Position numbers and translations under genes: made by a program. DNA of 64,000 nt from Pseudomonas fluorescens (lineage in GTDB: Bacteria; Pseudomonadota; Gammaproteobacteria; Pseudomonadales; Pseudomonadaceae). Below the pieces are notes generated by a model. It was not told the DNA's origin. It saw only the letters and a program-made list of their open reading frames with translations, and ran no database searches. This document shows, in pieces, positions 26,406 through 35,933 of this stretch. The first letter of the stretch is position 1. The number at the start of each line of letters is the position of its first letter. The stretch spans positions 17,335 to 81,334 of the forward strand of contig NZ_LACC01000027.1 of NCBI RefSeq assembly GCF_000967965.1. Reading direction: 5' to 3'.

Positions 26406-27677
26406 ATGCGGAAAAGAATGATTAGGCCAATTATCAACATTGGTTGTCAGGCAGTTTTTAAACTAGTGTTCGCTGTCGCATCTCTGAAAGTAGTGGCGTT
26501 TTATGTTGGGCCGAGCGGTATGGCCGTAGTTGGGCAAATACAAGCCTTTCTTCAGATTTTAAGTGCTGGTGCATCCTCGGTAACAACTTCCGGTGTGGTG
26601 AAACTGATAGCTGAAGATAAATATCCAAAAGAGCGAATCCTGCAATCGTCATTGATGCTGCTACTGGCTTTTAGTTTTTCTTTTGTTTTGGTTTTGCTTT
26701 TTTCGAGCACCCTTATTTCCGATTTTTTCTTGCAGGGTGGGTGGGTGGAGGTGTTATTGCTTCTGCCTCTAGGTGCTTTTTTTATAGGTTTGAATAATTT
26801 ATTTATTTCTTACTTTAATGGTGGTCAAAAGTACAGTGAGTATTTGTGGTATTCCGTCATAACGGCATTTTTTACAGCTTTATTGACGTGTTCTTTTTCC
26901 ATTATTTTTGGCAAGCCAGGAGCTGTTTATTCAATAGCACTGGCACCTGCTATTGCGGGTGTGTGTGTGTTGCTTCTGCCGGCGAGATTTCGACTTCCAA
27001 GACTGAGTCTGGTTAGACTGGATGTTGAAGTCATAAAGATATTGTTGTCTTACTCGCTTATGGCCTTGGGGTCGGTAATTATAGTCTACGGCGTGCAGAT
27101 CGTCCTGCGAGACTATATATCTACTAATGGGTCAATGGCTGAGGCAGGCACGTGGTATGCAGTGACCCGTCTATCCGATATATACATGGGTATATGCAGT
27201 GTCCTCTTTTCTACGTTGTTGTTACCTAAGTACAGTTCACAAGAAGGCAGGGCCTTGGCGAGTTTTGTATGTCGTATCGGGGTAATGGCACTCGGTTTCG
27301 TTGTTGTGATGGTGGTCTCGGTAAACGTATTGGCGAGCTTCGCTATTTGGTTAATTTATGGTGATGCTTTTGCGGCCGCCGCTGGGATCATGAAAGTTTA
27401 TGTGATTGGCGATGCTCTCAAGTGTCTGAGCTGGGTGTTTCTTTATGTGATGATCGCTAAGCAGCATGTTCGATTCTATCTCGTCTATGAAATGCTTAGT
27501 GCACTAATGTATCTCCTTTTCTGCATCTTGTGTTATCGGGTTTATGGCTTCAATAATATGGCTTATGGGTATCCACTGCAGGGGGCTGTTTCTCTGACTA
27601 TGGTGTTGATATGGTTTTTGGTGGTTCGATATAACTCAATGCCTTTAGAACAGAACAATAAGTATGACGCAATATAA
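26406..27677 (+). CDS. wzx: O-antigen flippase Wzx
   Basis: About 423 residues of repeated hydrophobic helices (roughly 10-12) of the PST/MOP exporter superfamily, with an N-terminus (KLVFAVASLKVVAFYVGPSGMAVVGQIQAFLQIL) like WzxE-type O-unit flippases. It should move the undecaprenyl-linked repeat unit to the periplasmic face. The ATG at 26406 or the one at 26418 (MIRPIINIG) may be the start; neither has a strong ribosome-binding site. It is AT-rich compared with the flanks. It overlaps wzy by 14 bases. Confidence 0.88.
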   Translation: MRKRMIRPIINIGCQAVFKLVFAVASLKVVAFYVGPSGMAVVGQIQAFLQILSAGASSVTTSGVVKLIAEDKYPKERILQSSLMLLLAFSFSFVLVLLFSSTLISDFFLQGGWVEVLLLLPLGAFFIGLNNLFISYFNGGQKYSEYLWYSVITAFFTALLTCSFSIIFGKPGAVYSIALAPAIAGVCVLLLPARFRLPRLSLVRLDVEVIKILLSYSLMALGSVIIVYGVQIVLRDYISTNGSMAEAGTWYAVTRLSDIYMGICSVLFSTLLLPKYSSQEGRALASFVCRIGVMALGFVVVMVVSVNVLASFAIWLIYGDAFAAAAGIMKVYVIGDALKCLSWVFLYVMIAKQHVRFYLVYEMLSALMYLLFCILCYRVYGFNNMAYGYPLQGAVSLTMVLIWFLVVRYNSMPLEQNNKYDAI

Positions 27678-28836
27678 TTTTGTATATGTTGTGGTTTGGT
27701 TGCTGGCCATTCTTTCATTGAAAAAAAATAATCACCCGTCGGCATGGTTGTTTTTTTTACAGGTGACGTTGCTTGCCTTGTTCGTAGGTTTGAAGTTTCA
27801 AACCGGATATGATTGGCCAATCTATGAGGCGCATTACACAGCAGTACAAAACGGGGAAGACTTTTATCTTGATTTTGAATTTGGGTATGAGTGGCTTGTC
27901 CAGCTTTCAGCAAGTATGGGGTTGGCGTTCGAGCAGTTTTCTGCGGTAATAAGTATATTGGAAATTGCTTTTATAGCTTTTGCAGTGAGACGCTTTTTTC
28001 CTAGGTATTGCCTGGTTGTCATGGCGATAATGTACTCGGTTCCAGATTTTTATTTGATACCTGCGTTTTCTCTGCTTAGGCAAGGCCTTGCAGTTAGTAT
28101 ATTTTTGATAGGTGTGTATAAGTTATTTTCAAATAAAAAAATCTCGGGCTTCGTCTTCTTTGCGATGGCTTGCTCGTTGCACTATTCGGTAGTTGGCGGA
28201 GTTTTGCTGCTTGCATTGCTCTATATTTTTCCTTTAAGTCGAAGGACATTTTCATTGATTTTTGCTGCTTCGGTAGCGCTGTATGTATCTTCCTTTGATA
28301 TCATTCGAGGTGTTGTTGAGGTTTTGATCGTTTACGTCAATCCAAAATACATGGTTTATTTGGATCGTGATGTTTTTAACGCAAGCTTTGCATATCGGGC
28401 TGCATTTGCAGTTGTTTCACTAGTGTTTTTCTTATGTATATACGGGGCTTGGGTAAGGCGTGAGTCTTCTAGTGTTGAGGTTCTTGGTGATAGGTGGGGG
28501 TTGCAAACCTATCGGTTGGCCTTGTTGGCGCTGCTCATTCCTTTGATTATATTTGGCTTCCCAACTCTATCTACCCGGTATCAGTTTTTTTTCGCCATTT
28601 TCCTTGTGGGGTGTACACTCGGTGCTTTACAGTATGTGACATACGCATGTCGTATTATTGTTGTCTTTGTGATTGCGATAATTGCATACTTGCCATTCTA
28701 TAGATTTATATCAAGTCCGCTTTCTATTGTTTATATACCCTATCAAAGTCAGCTCTTTTATGATAATAAAAATTCGACTGGGCAAGATCGAACTAATGAT
28801 TTGCTCAACCAATTAGACGTGCTGTGGTCCAAATAA
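27664..28836 (+). CDS. wzy: O-antigen polymerase Wzy (EpsG-like)
   Basis: 390 residues with about ten hydrophobic helices. KFQTGYDWPIYEAHY near residue 42 and the later RQGLAVSIFLIGVYKLFSNKK and SLHYS segments match the EpsG-type polymerase family. In this position, next to wzx, it should be the polymerase that joins repeat units in the periplasm. Wzy proteins differ strongly between strains, so the assignment rests on topology, motifs and place. Its stop overlaps the next ATG by one base (TAATG). Confidence 0.85.
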   Translation: MTQYNFVYVVVWLLAILSLKKNNHPSAWLFFLQVTLLALFVGLKFQTGYDWPIYEAHYTAVQNGEDFYLDFEFGYEWLVQLSASMGLAFEQFSAVISILEIAFIAFAVRRFFPRYCLVVMAIMYSVPDFYLIPAFSLLRQGLAVSIFLIGVYKLFSNKKISGFVFFAMACSLHYSVVGGVLLLALLYIFPLSRRTFSLIFAASVALYVSSFDIIRGVVEVLIVYVNPKYMVYLDRDVFNASFAYRAAFAVVSLVFFLCIYGAWVRRESSSVEVLGDRWGLQTYRLALLALLIPLIIFGFPTLSTRYQFFFAIFLVGCTLGALQYVTYACRIIVVFVIAIIAYLPFYRFISSPLSIVYIPYQSQLFYDNKNSTGQDRTNDLLNQLDVLWSK

Positions 28837-30038
28837 TGAAATCAAGTAAAGATATCGTTCTGCTTACTACCAAATATGCGGATGACAAAAAAGATGCTTG
28901 GTTGACTAATGAGTTGGCTTACTCATTGAATGAGGACGGGCATAATGTCTCTGTGGTTGTTTTCTCGTGGCTTAAGAATGAACCTGTGTCATTCACTAAG
29001 GTGATTGATGGTATTAAGGTTATCAGGGTCAAGCTTCCGGCTATATTTTATAACACAGGGGTCATCGGTACTTCCCTGAAGATATTCTTGTTTCCTTTCC
29101 TCGCTCGCCATGAAGTGCGAAAGCAAGTGAGTAAGTGCGACCTGTTAATTGCCAATACGCCTTGTGTGACCATTTTGGGGATGTCTCGCTATTTTAGAAA
29201 AAAATTTGACTCCCAGTCTTTTCTGGTGCTCTGGGATTTCTTTCCATATTATTTGAAAGACCTCGGTGCTATCAGAAATAAGCTGTTTTTTGGTTTTTTC
29301 CGTTATCTTGAAGAAATAATGTACAAAAGCTTTGATCGCATCGGATGTATGACTGACGGTAATGCCAGGTTCTTGTTTGATAATTTTCCGGCGGTGGATA
29401 AGCAGCGTGTGGAAATTTTACCTCTTTGGGCGAAGATCAAGCAGGTTGATCCGATAGACAAGTCTGAAATAAGGTTGAAGTACGATTTGCCATCTACAGG
29501 GTTTATTGCTGTTTATGGTGGCGCAATGTCTATTGTCCAGGAATTGGACAATATTCTCGATTTGGCTGAGCTTTACACTGGTGATGATGTGACCTTCCTT
29601 TTCATTGGTAAGGGGACTGAGAAGGAAAGGTTGGAGGAATCGGTATTTACTCGTGGTTTAAAGAACGTAAAGTTTATCAACTACGTACCTCGTGATGAGT
29701 ATCAGTATGTAGTTCAAGCCTGCGATGTGGGTCTGATTTCTCTGTCCGGGAAGTTAACTGTGCCGAGCTTTCCCTCTAAATCATTAGATTATTTTAAAGT
29801 TTCTCTTCCGGTGCTTGCATCTTTGGATTCAGTTACGGATTTTGGAGATATCCTTGAAAACAAAATATGTGCTGGTTTAGCCGTAGTGGCGGGGGATGTA
29901 ACTAATCTAAAAAACAAATTGGATTTGTTGATTAAGGACGCTGAACTCTGTAAGGCCCTAGGGGCCAATGGTCGGCACTATTACGAAAAGTACTTGAGCG
30001 TCGAGAACGCAAGAAGTATTATCATGTCATCACTATAA
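28836..30038 (+). CDS. Glycosyltransferase family 4 (WbuB-like)
   Basis: 400 residues with two Rossmann domains of the GT-B fold. The C-terminal half carries VYGGAMSIVQELDNILDLAELY, FIGKGTEKERLEE, VPRDEYQYVVQACDVGLISL and VPSFPSKSLDYF, typical of GT4 enzymes. The start is the ATG at 28836, coupled to wzy. It should add one sugar of the O-unit on the cytoplasmic face; which sugar is not known. It takes the place that the glucosyltransferase-type gene has in related O11-like loci. Confidence 0.85.
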   Translation: MKSSKDIVLLTTKYADDKKDAWLTNELAYSLNEDGHNVSVVVFSWLKNEPVSFTKVIDGIKVIRVKLPAIFYNTGVIGTSLKIFLFPFLARHEVRKQVSKCDLLIANTPCVTILGMSRYFRKKFDSQSFLVLWDFFPYYLKDLGAIRNKLFFGFFRYLEEIMYKSFDRIGCMTDGNARFLFDNFPAVDKQRVEILPLWAKIKQVDPIDKSEIRLKYDLPSTGFIAVYGGAMSIVQELDNILDLAELYTGDDVTFLFIGKGTEKERLEESVFTRGLKNVKFINYVPRDEYQYVVQACDVGLISLSGKLTVPSFPSKSLDYFKVSLPVLASLDSVTDFGDILENKICAGLAVVAGDVTNLKNKLDLLIKDAELCKALGANGRHYYEKYLSVENARSIIMSSL

Positions 30039-30051
30039 GTGGGGTCTTCTC

Positions 30052-31089
30052 ATGGCTATTTCTTTCAGTAACTCAACGCTTTTGATCACCGGTGGCACCG
30101 GCTCGTTTGGTAATGCTGTGCTGAAACGGTTTCTCGATACTGATATCAAAGAAATTCGTGTGTTCAGCCGAGACGAGAAAAAACAAGATGACATGCGTAA
30201 AAAATACGCAAACACCAAGCTGAAGTTCTATATTGGCGACGTCAGAGATTTCCAGAGTGTACTCAATGCTACTCGTGGAGTAGATTATATTTTTCACGCC
30301 GCTGCCTTGAAGCAGGTTCCTTCGTGTGAATTCCATCCAATGGAAGCTGTGAAAACAAACGTACTTGGTACTGATAACGTACTGGAAGCGGCGATACAAA
30401 ATAACGTTAAGCGCGTAGTCTGCCTGAGTACTGATAAAGCTGTTTATCCAATCAATGCAATGGGTATATCCAAAGCAATGATGGAAAAAGTAATGGTTGC
30501 CAAATCCCGTAACGATAACAATACGGTTATCTGCGGTACCCGTTACGGTAACGTGATGGCGTCCCGTGGTTCCGTTATTCCTTTGTTTGTTGATCAGATC
30601 CGTTCGGGCATACCGCTAAGCTTGACTGATCCAAACATGACGCGATTCATGATGACTTTGGCAGATGCGGTCGATCTGGTTTTGTATGCTTTTGAGCATG
30701 GCACAAATGGTGACATGTTTGTCCAGAAGGCTCCCGCAGCGACTGTGGAAGTTTTGGCAAAAGCATTGATCAATATGCTTAATGTGCCAGATCATCCCGT
30801 TCAGGTTATTGGTACCCGTCATGGTGAAAAGCTTTTTGAAGCGCTGCTTAGTCGTGAAGAAATGTCCTGCGCTGAAGATCGTGGTGACTACTTCCGCGTA
30901 CCACCAGATCTGCGGGATCTGAATTACTCCAAGTTTGTGGAGCAGGGTGAGACCAAAATCTCTCGCACTGAAGACTACAACTCGCATAATACCGAGCGCC
31001 TTGATGTAGAAGGTATGCAGAAACTGCTCCTCAAGTTGAACTTTATGCGCGCTATCCAGCGTGGTCAGCACGCTACACCTGAGGAATAA
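30052..31089 (+). CDS. wbjB: UDP-GlcNAc 4,6-dehydratase/5-epimerase (WbjB/FnlA/CapE)
   Basis: 345 residues, the exact usual FnlA/WbjB length. SDR-type: TGGTGSFGNA at residues 14-23, and CLSTDKAVYPINAMGISKAMME, in which Met replaces the usual catalytic Tyr of SDRs (MxxxK), as known for this dehydratase class. First step of UDP-L-FucNAc synthesis: 4,6-dehydration with C5 and C3 epimerisation. It is followed after 3 bases by wbjC. Confidence 0.95.
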   Translation: MAISFSNSTLLITGGTGSFGNAVLKRFLDTDIKEIRVFSRDEKKQDDMRKKYANTKLKFYIGDVRDFQSVLNATRGVDYIFHAAALKQVPSCEFHPMEAVKTNVLGTDNVLEAAIQNNVKRVVCLSTDKAVYPINAMGISKAMMEKVMVAKSRNDNNTVICGTRYGNVMASRGSVIPLFVDQIRSGIPLSLTDPNMTRFMMTLADAVDLVLYAFEHGTNGDMFVQKAPAATVEVLAKALINMLNVPDHPVQVIGTRHGEKLFEALLSREEMSCAEDRGDYFRVPPDLRDLNYSKFVEQGETKISRTEDYNSHNTERLDVEGMQKLLLKLNFMRAIQRGQHATPEE

Positions 31090-31092
31090 GCA

Positions 31093-32211
31093 ATGAAGGT
31101 TCTGATTACAGGTGCCAATGGTTTTGTCGGCCAGAATCTTATTTCGCATCTGAGCGAGAAGTCCGATATCGAAGTGGTGCGCTTTACCCGCGAGGATTCC
31201 CTGGACGTCTTGCCGAGTCTGGTTGCGCGGGTTGACTTTATTTTCCATCTGGCCGGTGTCAATCGTCCGTTGAATCCGCAGGAGTTTCATATCGGCAATA
31301 CCGATTTGACTCGTGCACTCTGTGATGCTATCCGACTCAGTGGTCGGAAAGTTCCAGTGCTGTACACGTCATCGAGTCAAGCGGAGTTGGATAACCCATA
31401 CGGCAGCAGTAAACTCGGCGCCGAACAAGTATTACTTGATCTGAACTCGGAAAATGGTTCGGCAGTGCACTTGTTTCGTTTGCCTAACGTATTTGGTAAG
31501 TGGGCTCGTCCTAACTATAATTCAGCGGTTGCGACTTTTTGTAATAATATCGCTCGCGGTCTACCAATCAATGTCAATGATCCGCATGCGCGAATTAATC
31601 TGGTTTATATAGATGACGTAGTTGCATGTTTCATTGCTGTAATGGAAGGGAAAAACTCAGGCTCGCCGTTTGTTAGTGTGGAGCCACAATACAATATTAC
31701 GGTGGGTGAGCTTTCCGAGCAATTGGCGGCTTTCCGTGATAGTCGCAAGACGATGATTACCGAGTCGGTCGGAACGGGGCTTGTAAGGGCGCTTTATTCC
31801 ACTTATTTGAGTTATCTGCCGCCTGAGCGTTTTACTTACGAAGTTCCCAAACACGGCGATCCGCGCGGGGTTTTTGTGGAAATGCTTAAAACCAAGGAGG
31901 CTGGGCAGTTTTCTTACTTTACTGCGCATCCAGGGATAACACGCGGCGGGCATTACCACCACTCAAAGACCGAAAAGTTCCTTGTCATCAAAGGCACGGC
32001 ATGTTTCCGTTTCCGTCACATTGTTTCGGGTGAGTTTTACGAATTGTTCACTTCCGGAGAAAAGCCGGAAATTGTCGAAACAGTTCCGGGCTGGAGTCAC
32101 GACATTACCAATACTGGCAGTGAAGAAATGATCGTTATGCTTTGGGCTAACGAGATTTTTGATCGTGAAGCACCTGATACGTTTACCTTTCCTGTTGGTA
32201 CTGAAGCTTAA
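31093..32211 (+). CDS. wbjC: UDP-2-acetamido-2,6-dideoxy-L-talose-forming reductase (WbjC/FnlB/CapF)
   Basis: 372 residues. The N-terminal two thirds is an SDR (TGANGFVGQN; YTSSSQAELDNPYGSSK with YxxxK), and the C-terminal third is a cupin with GGHYHHSKTEKFLVIKG, the metal-binding part. This SDR-plus-cupin layout is that of CapF, which epimerises C3 and reduces C4. Second step of UDP-L-FucNAc synthesis. A 414-base gap follows before wbjD, unusual in an otherwise packed operon. Confidence 0.95.
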   Translation: MKVLITGANGFVGQNLISHLSEKSDIEVVRFTREDSLDVLPSLVARVDFIFHLAGVNRPLNPQEFHIGNTDLTRALCDAIRLSGRKVPVLYTSSSQAELDNPYGSSKLGAEQVLLDLNSENGSAVHLFRLPNVFGKWARPNYNSAVATFCNNIARGLPINVNDPHARINLVYIDDVVACFIAVMEGKNSGSPFVSVEPQYNITVGELSEQLAAFRDSRKTMITESVGTGLVRALYSTYLSYLPPERFTYEVPKHGDPRGVFVEMLKTKEAGQFSYFTAHPGITRGGHYHHSKTEKFLVIKGTACFRFRHIVSGEFYELFTSGEKPEIVETVPGWSHDITNTGSEEMIVMLWANEIFDREAPDTFTFPVGTEA

Positions 32212-32625
32212 TTATCGTGCGCGCCGCTTTATTCCTTAGATAAGGAGTGGGCGGCGCTGTGCTTTTGTGGGGCTTGCGATCCCTTGAAGTGGTAGTCTTG
32301 TAAATCCGATTTTTTGACAGTTTGTCACCCCCGTCACAGGCTCAAAAACAGACCGGAAAGTCTGTTGGTATTAGCTTTTTCGTTGGCGTTTTCTTCGAAT
32401 TGGGCACCACGGAGTGACCGGATGTGGCCGCCGAGATCGAACGCGGTGGAGGTAAGGTGTGATCGGCGGCGGCCTTACCCGGGGTGTTGAGGCCAAGTGG
32501 CGCAGCGTCCACTCGTCCATTGATGGCCCTCATTGGGCTTCATGCATGCTAATGGATAGCTTTAGTGGCAGTTGAAGATTAGAATTGTTAATCGTTTTTA
32601 TCACTTAAAAATGTGACGTTTAAAA
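32212..32625. other. Unusual non-coding gap within the O-antigen operon
   Basis: 414 bases with no convincing plus-strand gene. It holds a stem GCGCCGC/GCGGCGC (32221-32256) just after wbjC, an imperfect inverted repeat GGCCGCCG.../...CGGCGGCC (about 32426-32473) and a minus-strand terminator-like hairpin (32344-32365). A minus-strand frame at 32533-32342 would encode 63 residues but ends in that hairpin, and its ribosome-binding site is weak. Confidence 0.6.
32344..32365 (-). terminator. Minus-strand intrinsic terminator inside the O-antigen operon
   Basis: Read on the minus strand: CAGAC, TTTCCG loop, GTCTG, then TTTTTG. Stem of five pairs with a T-run. It points the opposite way to all neighbouring genes. 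Confidence 0.55.
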
Positions 32626-33756
32626 ATGAAAAAATTGAAAATCGTTACCGTAGTGGGTACTCGCCCGGAAATCATTCGTCTGTCGCGCGTCATGGCCGCC
32701 CTGGACAGGGACTGTGACCATGTTTTAGTGCACACGGGGCAGAATTATGACTATGAACTGAACGAGATTTTCTTTCAGGATCTCGGTATCCGTAAACCCG
32801 ACCACTTTCTGAACGCTGCTGGCGCAACAGGCGCAGAGACCATCGGTAACGTCATTATTTCCGTTGATCGTGTGCTGGCTGAGGTTCAGCCTGAGGCTCT
32901 TCTCGTCCTCGGCGACACGAATAGCTGCATGGCGGTCATTCCCGCCAAACGTCGTAAAATTCCGGCTTTCCATATGGAAGCTGGTAACCGTTGCTTCGAC
33001 ATGCGTGTGCCTGAAGAAATCAACCGACGTATTGTAGATCACACCGCTGATATCAATTTAACTTACAGCACCATTGCGCGCGACTATCTGCTAAGTGAAG
33101 GCTTGCCACCGGACAGGGTTATCAAAACTGGTAGCCCGATGTTTGAGGTGCTTAATTATTATCGTGAAGGTATCGATTCTTCGGACGTGCTGGAGCGGCT
33201 TGGGCTTGAGCAGGGCAAATTTTTTGTAGTAAGCGCACACCGTGAAGAAAATATTGATTCTGATACTAACTTCGGAAAGCTTGTTGAAGTACTCAACACA
33301 GTCGCAGCGCACTATGACTATCCGGTAATTGTCTCCACCCACCCGCGGACACAGAAGCGTGTCGATGCCATGGGGGTGAAGTTTCACGAGAATGTTCGTC
33401 TGCTAAAACCGCTCGGTTTCAAGGACTACAACAAGCTGCAACTTGAGTCCAAAGCGGTACTTTCCGATAGTGGTACGATCAATGAAGAGTCCTCTATTCT
33501 CAACTTCCCAGCGTTGAATATCCGTGAGGCGCACGAGCGTCCAGAGGGTATGGAAGAAGCCGCTGTGATGATGGTTGGCCTTGAGTCCGAGCGAGTGATG
33601 CAGGCCTTGCAGGTGCTGGACGGTCAAAGCCGAGGTGAGGTTCGCAGTCTGCGCCTGGTGGAAGACTACAGCATGCCGAACGTTTCGGAAAAAGTGGTCA
33701 GGATCATTCACAGCTACCGCGACTATGTTATGCGTGTCGTTTGGAAAAAGTACTGA
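32626..33756 (+). CDS. wbjD: Non-hydrolysing UDP-sugar 2-epimerase (WbjD/FnlC/CapG)
   Basis: 376 residues of the UDP-GlcNAc 2-epimerase GT-B-like fold. VVGTRPEIIRLSRVM, GDTNSCMAV, HMEAGNRCFDMRVPEEINRR, SAHREENIDS and LSDSGTINEESSIL are the family motifs. In the wbjBCD set it does the third step, C2 epimerisation to UDP-L-FucNAc. The three genes together are diagnostic for L-FucNAc in the polysaccharide. The ATG follows a very AT-rich stretch, and no strong ribosome-binding site is seen. Confidence 0.95.
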   Translation: MKKLKIVTVVGTRPEIIRLSRVMAALDRDCDHVLVHTGQNYDYELNEIFFQDLGIRKPDHFLNAAGATGAETIGNVIISVDRVLAEVQPEALLVLGDTNSCMAVIPAKRRKIPAFHMEAGNRCFDMRVPEEINRRIVDHTADINLTYSTIARDYLLSEGLPPDRVIKTGSPMFEVLNYYREGIDSSDVLERLGLEQGKFFVVSAHREENIDSDTNFGKLVEVLNTVAAHYDYPVIVSTHPRTQKRVDAMGVKFHENVRLLKPLGFKDYNKLQLESKAVLSDSGTINEESSILNFPALNIREAHERPEGMEEAAVMMVGLESERVMQALQVLDGQSRGEVRSLRLVEDYSMPNVSEKVVRIIHSYRDYVMRVVWKKY

Positions 33757-33774
33757 TCAGGACGAAAAGTATTA

Positions 33775-34977
33775 ATGGCGAAGGTTTTTGTTGTTTCAGA
33801 GTATGTGGGTGCAGAACAAAATTCGACCGGTTTTTTTTGGTCGAAAATCGTTAGTAAGATTGGGGTAGAACTTGGGCGGGTAACAGTAATTTATCCAAGC
33901 GCAAGTAAGTCCTCATGCTTATTTGAGAGTCACGATGTTAAAGAAGTGGCATTCACAGCGCTGAAATTTAACAAAAACAAGCTGATTTCCAGATTCTTCG
34001 GACAGTTTTATCAGGTGGCCGGATTCTGTTGGCATATTCTCCGGGATGTAAAAAAAAATGATGTTGTGCTGACTGGGACTAATCCGGCATTACTATTGAT
34101 GGTTATTCCCCTCTTGAAGCTGATCAAACGTTTTAAGTGGGGGGTTCTGGTTCATGATGTATTTCCGGAGAACTTAGTTCCTGCCGGCATAATGAAGTCC
34201 ACCAGTCGTGTCTATCCGATAATCAACCGTTTATTCTCCAGTATTTATAATTCTGCAGAGTTGCTGATTGTTATCGGACGCGACATGCAGGAGTTAGTCA
34301 GCCTGAAGGTCACGAATACGGCTAAGGTCGTATTCGTGCCAAACTGGGCAGATGAGAAAGAGGTTTTTCCTTTACCTCGTCACACTGCGCCATTTTTAAA
34401 TGAATTGGGGTGGCAGGAAAAAGTTGTATTCCAGTTTTTTGGCAATATTGGGCGTGTACAGGGAATTGAGAATATTCTCGACGCTATTTCTCTTGTCGAA
34501 GATGATCGGGCTGCGTTCATATTTATTGGAGATGGCGCGCTCGTCGCCAAGGTCAAGGAGTTCGTAAAAAGTAACCCTACAAAAAATGTTGCCTATGCGG
34601 GCACTGTTCCATTGAGGGACAAAAATCAGGGGCTTGCTGCTTGTGATGTAGCGTTAATTACCTTGGAGAAAGGAATGCTTGGACTGGGAGTTCCCAGCAA
34701 AGCATATTTTTCTCTTGCTGCAGATAAACCTCTTTTAGCAGTAATGGATGACAATGCCGAGATATCGCGAGTTATTCGCGAAAAAGGAGTCGGATGGCAG
34801 TGCAAACCGTCTGATCCGCGTGCTTTGGCCGACGTAATAGCAACAATATGCAATTCTGATCTTGAAGCGCTAAACGGCTGCTCGCTCGCTGTTTTTCGCG
34901 AGAATTATGCTGAGCATCTCGCATTGGATAAGTTCTATGGACATGTTGCTAATCTCATTGGACCGAACAAGGTATGA
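33775..34977 (+). CDS. wbjE: Glycosyltransferase WbjE/WbuB-type, probable L-FucNAc transferase
   Basis: 400 residues, GT4 family, GT-B fold. VHDVFPENLVPAGIMK, VPNWADEKEVFPLP, FFGNIGRVQGIENILDAI, FIGDGA and GVPSKAYFSLAADKPLLAV are close to the WbuB/WbjE L-FucNAc transferases. It follows wbjBCD directly, so adding L-FucNAc to the lipid-linked first sugar is the natural inference. It overlaps wbjF by four bases (ATGA). Confidence 0.87.
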   Translation: MAKVFVVSEYVGAEQNSTGFFWSKIVSKIGVELGRVTVIYPSASKSSCLFESHDVKEVAFTALKFNKNKLISRFFGQFYQVAGFCWHILRDVKKNDVVLTGTNPALLLMVIPLLKLIKRFKWGVLVHDVFPENLVPAGIMKSTSRVYPIINRLFSSIYNSAELLIVIGRDMQELVSLKVTNTAKVVFVPNWADEKEVFPLPRHTAPFLNELGWQEKVVFQFFGNIGRVQGIENILDAISLVEDDRAAFIFIGDGALVAKVKEFVKSNPTKNVAYAGTVPLRDKNQGLAACDVALITLEKGMLGLGVPSKAYFSLAADKPLLAVMDDNAEISRVIREKGVGWQCKPSDPRALADVIATICNSDLEALNGCSLAVFRENYAEHLALDKFYGHVANLIGPNKV

Positions 34978-35906
34978 AAGTTTTAATTACTGGCGCCAAT
35001 GGGTTTGTCGGGCGAGGTTTGGTTAGCGTTCTTCAGTCTGAATGCCATCAACTCGTTTGTTGCTCGCGAGTCGCTGTGTCCGACCATGAATTTGTTATTT
35101 CCTCTCCCTTAAGCGCCGATGCAGATTGGAGCCAGCTCTTAACGGGGGTTGATGTCGTAGTCCACTTGGCTGGCAAGGCTCACAATCTAGGTGAGCCAAG
35201 AGAAGTAGCTTTGCAGGGGTTCAAACAGGCGAATGTCGATGGCACGGTTCGTCTCGCAGAGCAGGCAATTTCGTCTAATGTCAAAAGGTTCATTTTTATC
35301 AGTTCCATAGGTGTGAACGGATCGTCAACGGAAGGTGCGTTTGACGAATCTTCTCCGGCGGCACCTCACGCGGATTACGCTGAATCAAAATGGGCTGCTG
35401 AACGGAAACTCGAGGAGTTAAATCGGAGGTCTTCCATGGAACTGGTTATTATAAGACCTCCTTTGGTATATGCGGCGCAAGCCCCCGGCAACTTTAAACG
35501 ATTGCTTAAAATAGTTTCATTAGGGCTCCCTTTACCTTTTGCAACTATCAATAACCGACGTAGCATGATTGCGTTGGAAAACCTGGTTGACTTTATCCGT
35601 GTCTGTGTGACGCATCCAAAAGCTGCCAATAACTTGTTTCTTGTTTCTGATGGTGTGGATCTGTCCACCGCTGAGATAGTCAGGTTTCTGGCCAGTGGTA
35701 TGAATAGAAAAGCTCGGCTTATTGCAGTTCCCCGGTTTCTCTTGTTGGCTGGGAGTACGGTATTGAGACGGCGCGCTATTTATACACAGCTTTGTTGTTC
35801 TTTGGTAATTGACTCTTCGAAAGCACAATCAACTTTGGGTTGGGTCCCTGTCGTCTCTCCTCAGCAAGCGTTGACAGAGTCCGGTCGGGGTTTCAAAGCG
35901 CTCTAA
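34974..35906 (+). CDS. wbjF: NAD-dependent C4-reductase/epimerase (WbjF/WbpV/WbpK type)
   Basis: 310 residues, extended SDR: TGANGFVGRG at residues 6-15, the catalytic YAESKWAAER (YxxxK), and IRPPLVYA. Members next to wbpL and wbpM reduce the 4-keto sugar made by WbpM to UDP-D-FucNAc (WbjF/WbpK) or UDP-D-QuiNAc (WbpV); sequence reading alone does not settle which. Its product is the sugar WbpL loads first. Confidence 0.85.
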   Translation: MKVLITGANGFVGRGLVSVLQSECHQLVCCSRVAVSDHEFVISSPLSADADWSQLLTGVDVVVHLAGKAHNLGEPREVALQGFKQANVDGTVRLAEQAISSNVKRFIFISSIGVNGSSTEGAFDESSPAAPHADYAESKWAAERKLEELNRRSSMELVIIRPPLVYAAQAPGNFKRLLKIVSLGLPLPFATINNRRSMIALENLVDFIRVCVTHPKAANNLFLVSDGVDLSTAEIVRFLASGMNRKARLIAVPRFLLLAGSTVLRRRAIYTQLCCSLVIDSSKAQSTLGWVPVVSPQQALTESGRGFKAL

Positions 35907-35933
35907 CATTTTTTTGTGTGTGGTGTTTCTATA

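Noticed and set aside
32342..32533. 63-residue minus-strand gene in the wbjC-wbjD gap
   Set aside because: Weak ribosome-binding site, no recognised family, and it ends within a terminator hairpin; kept only as part of a finding.
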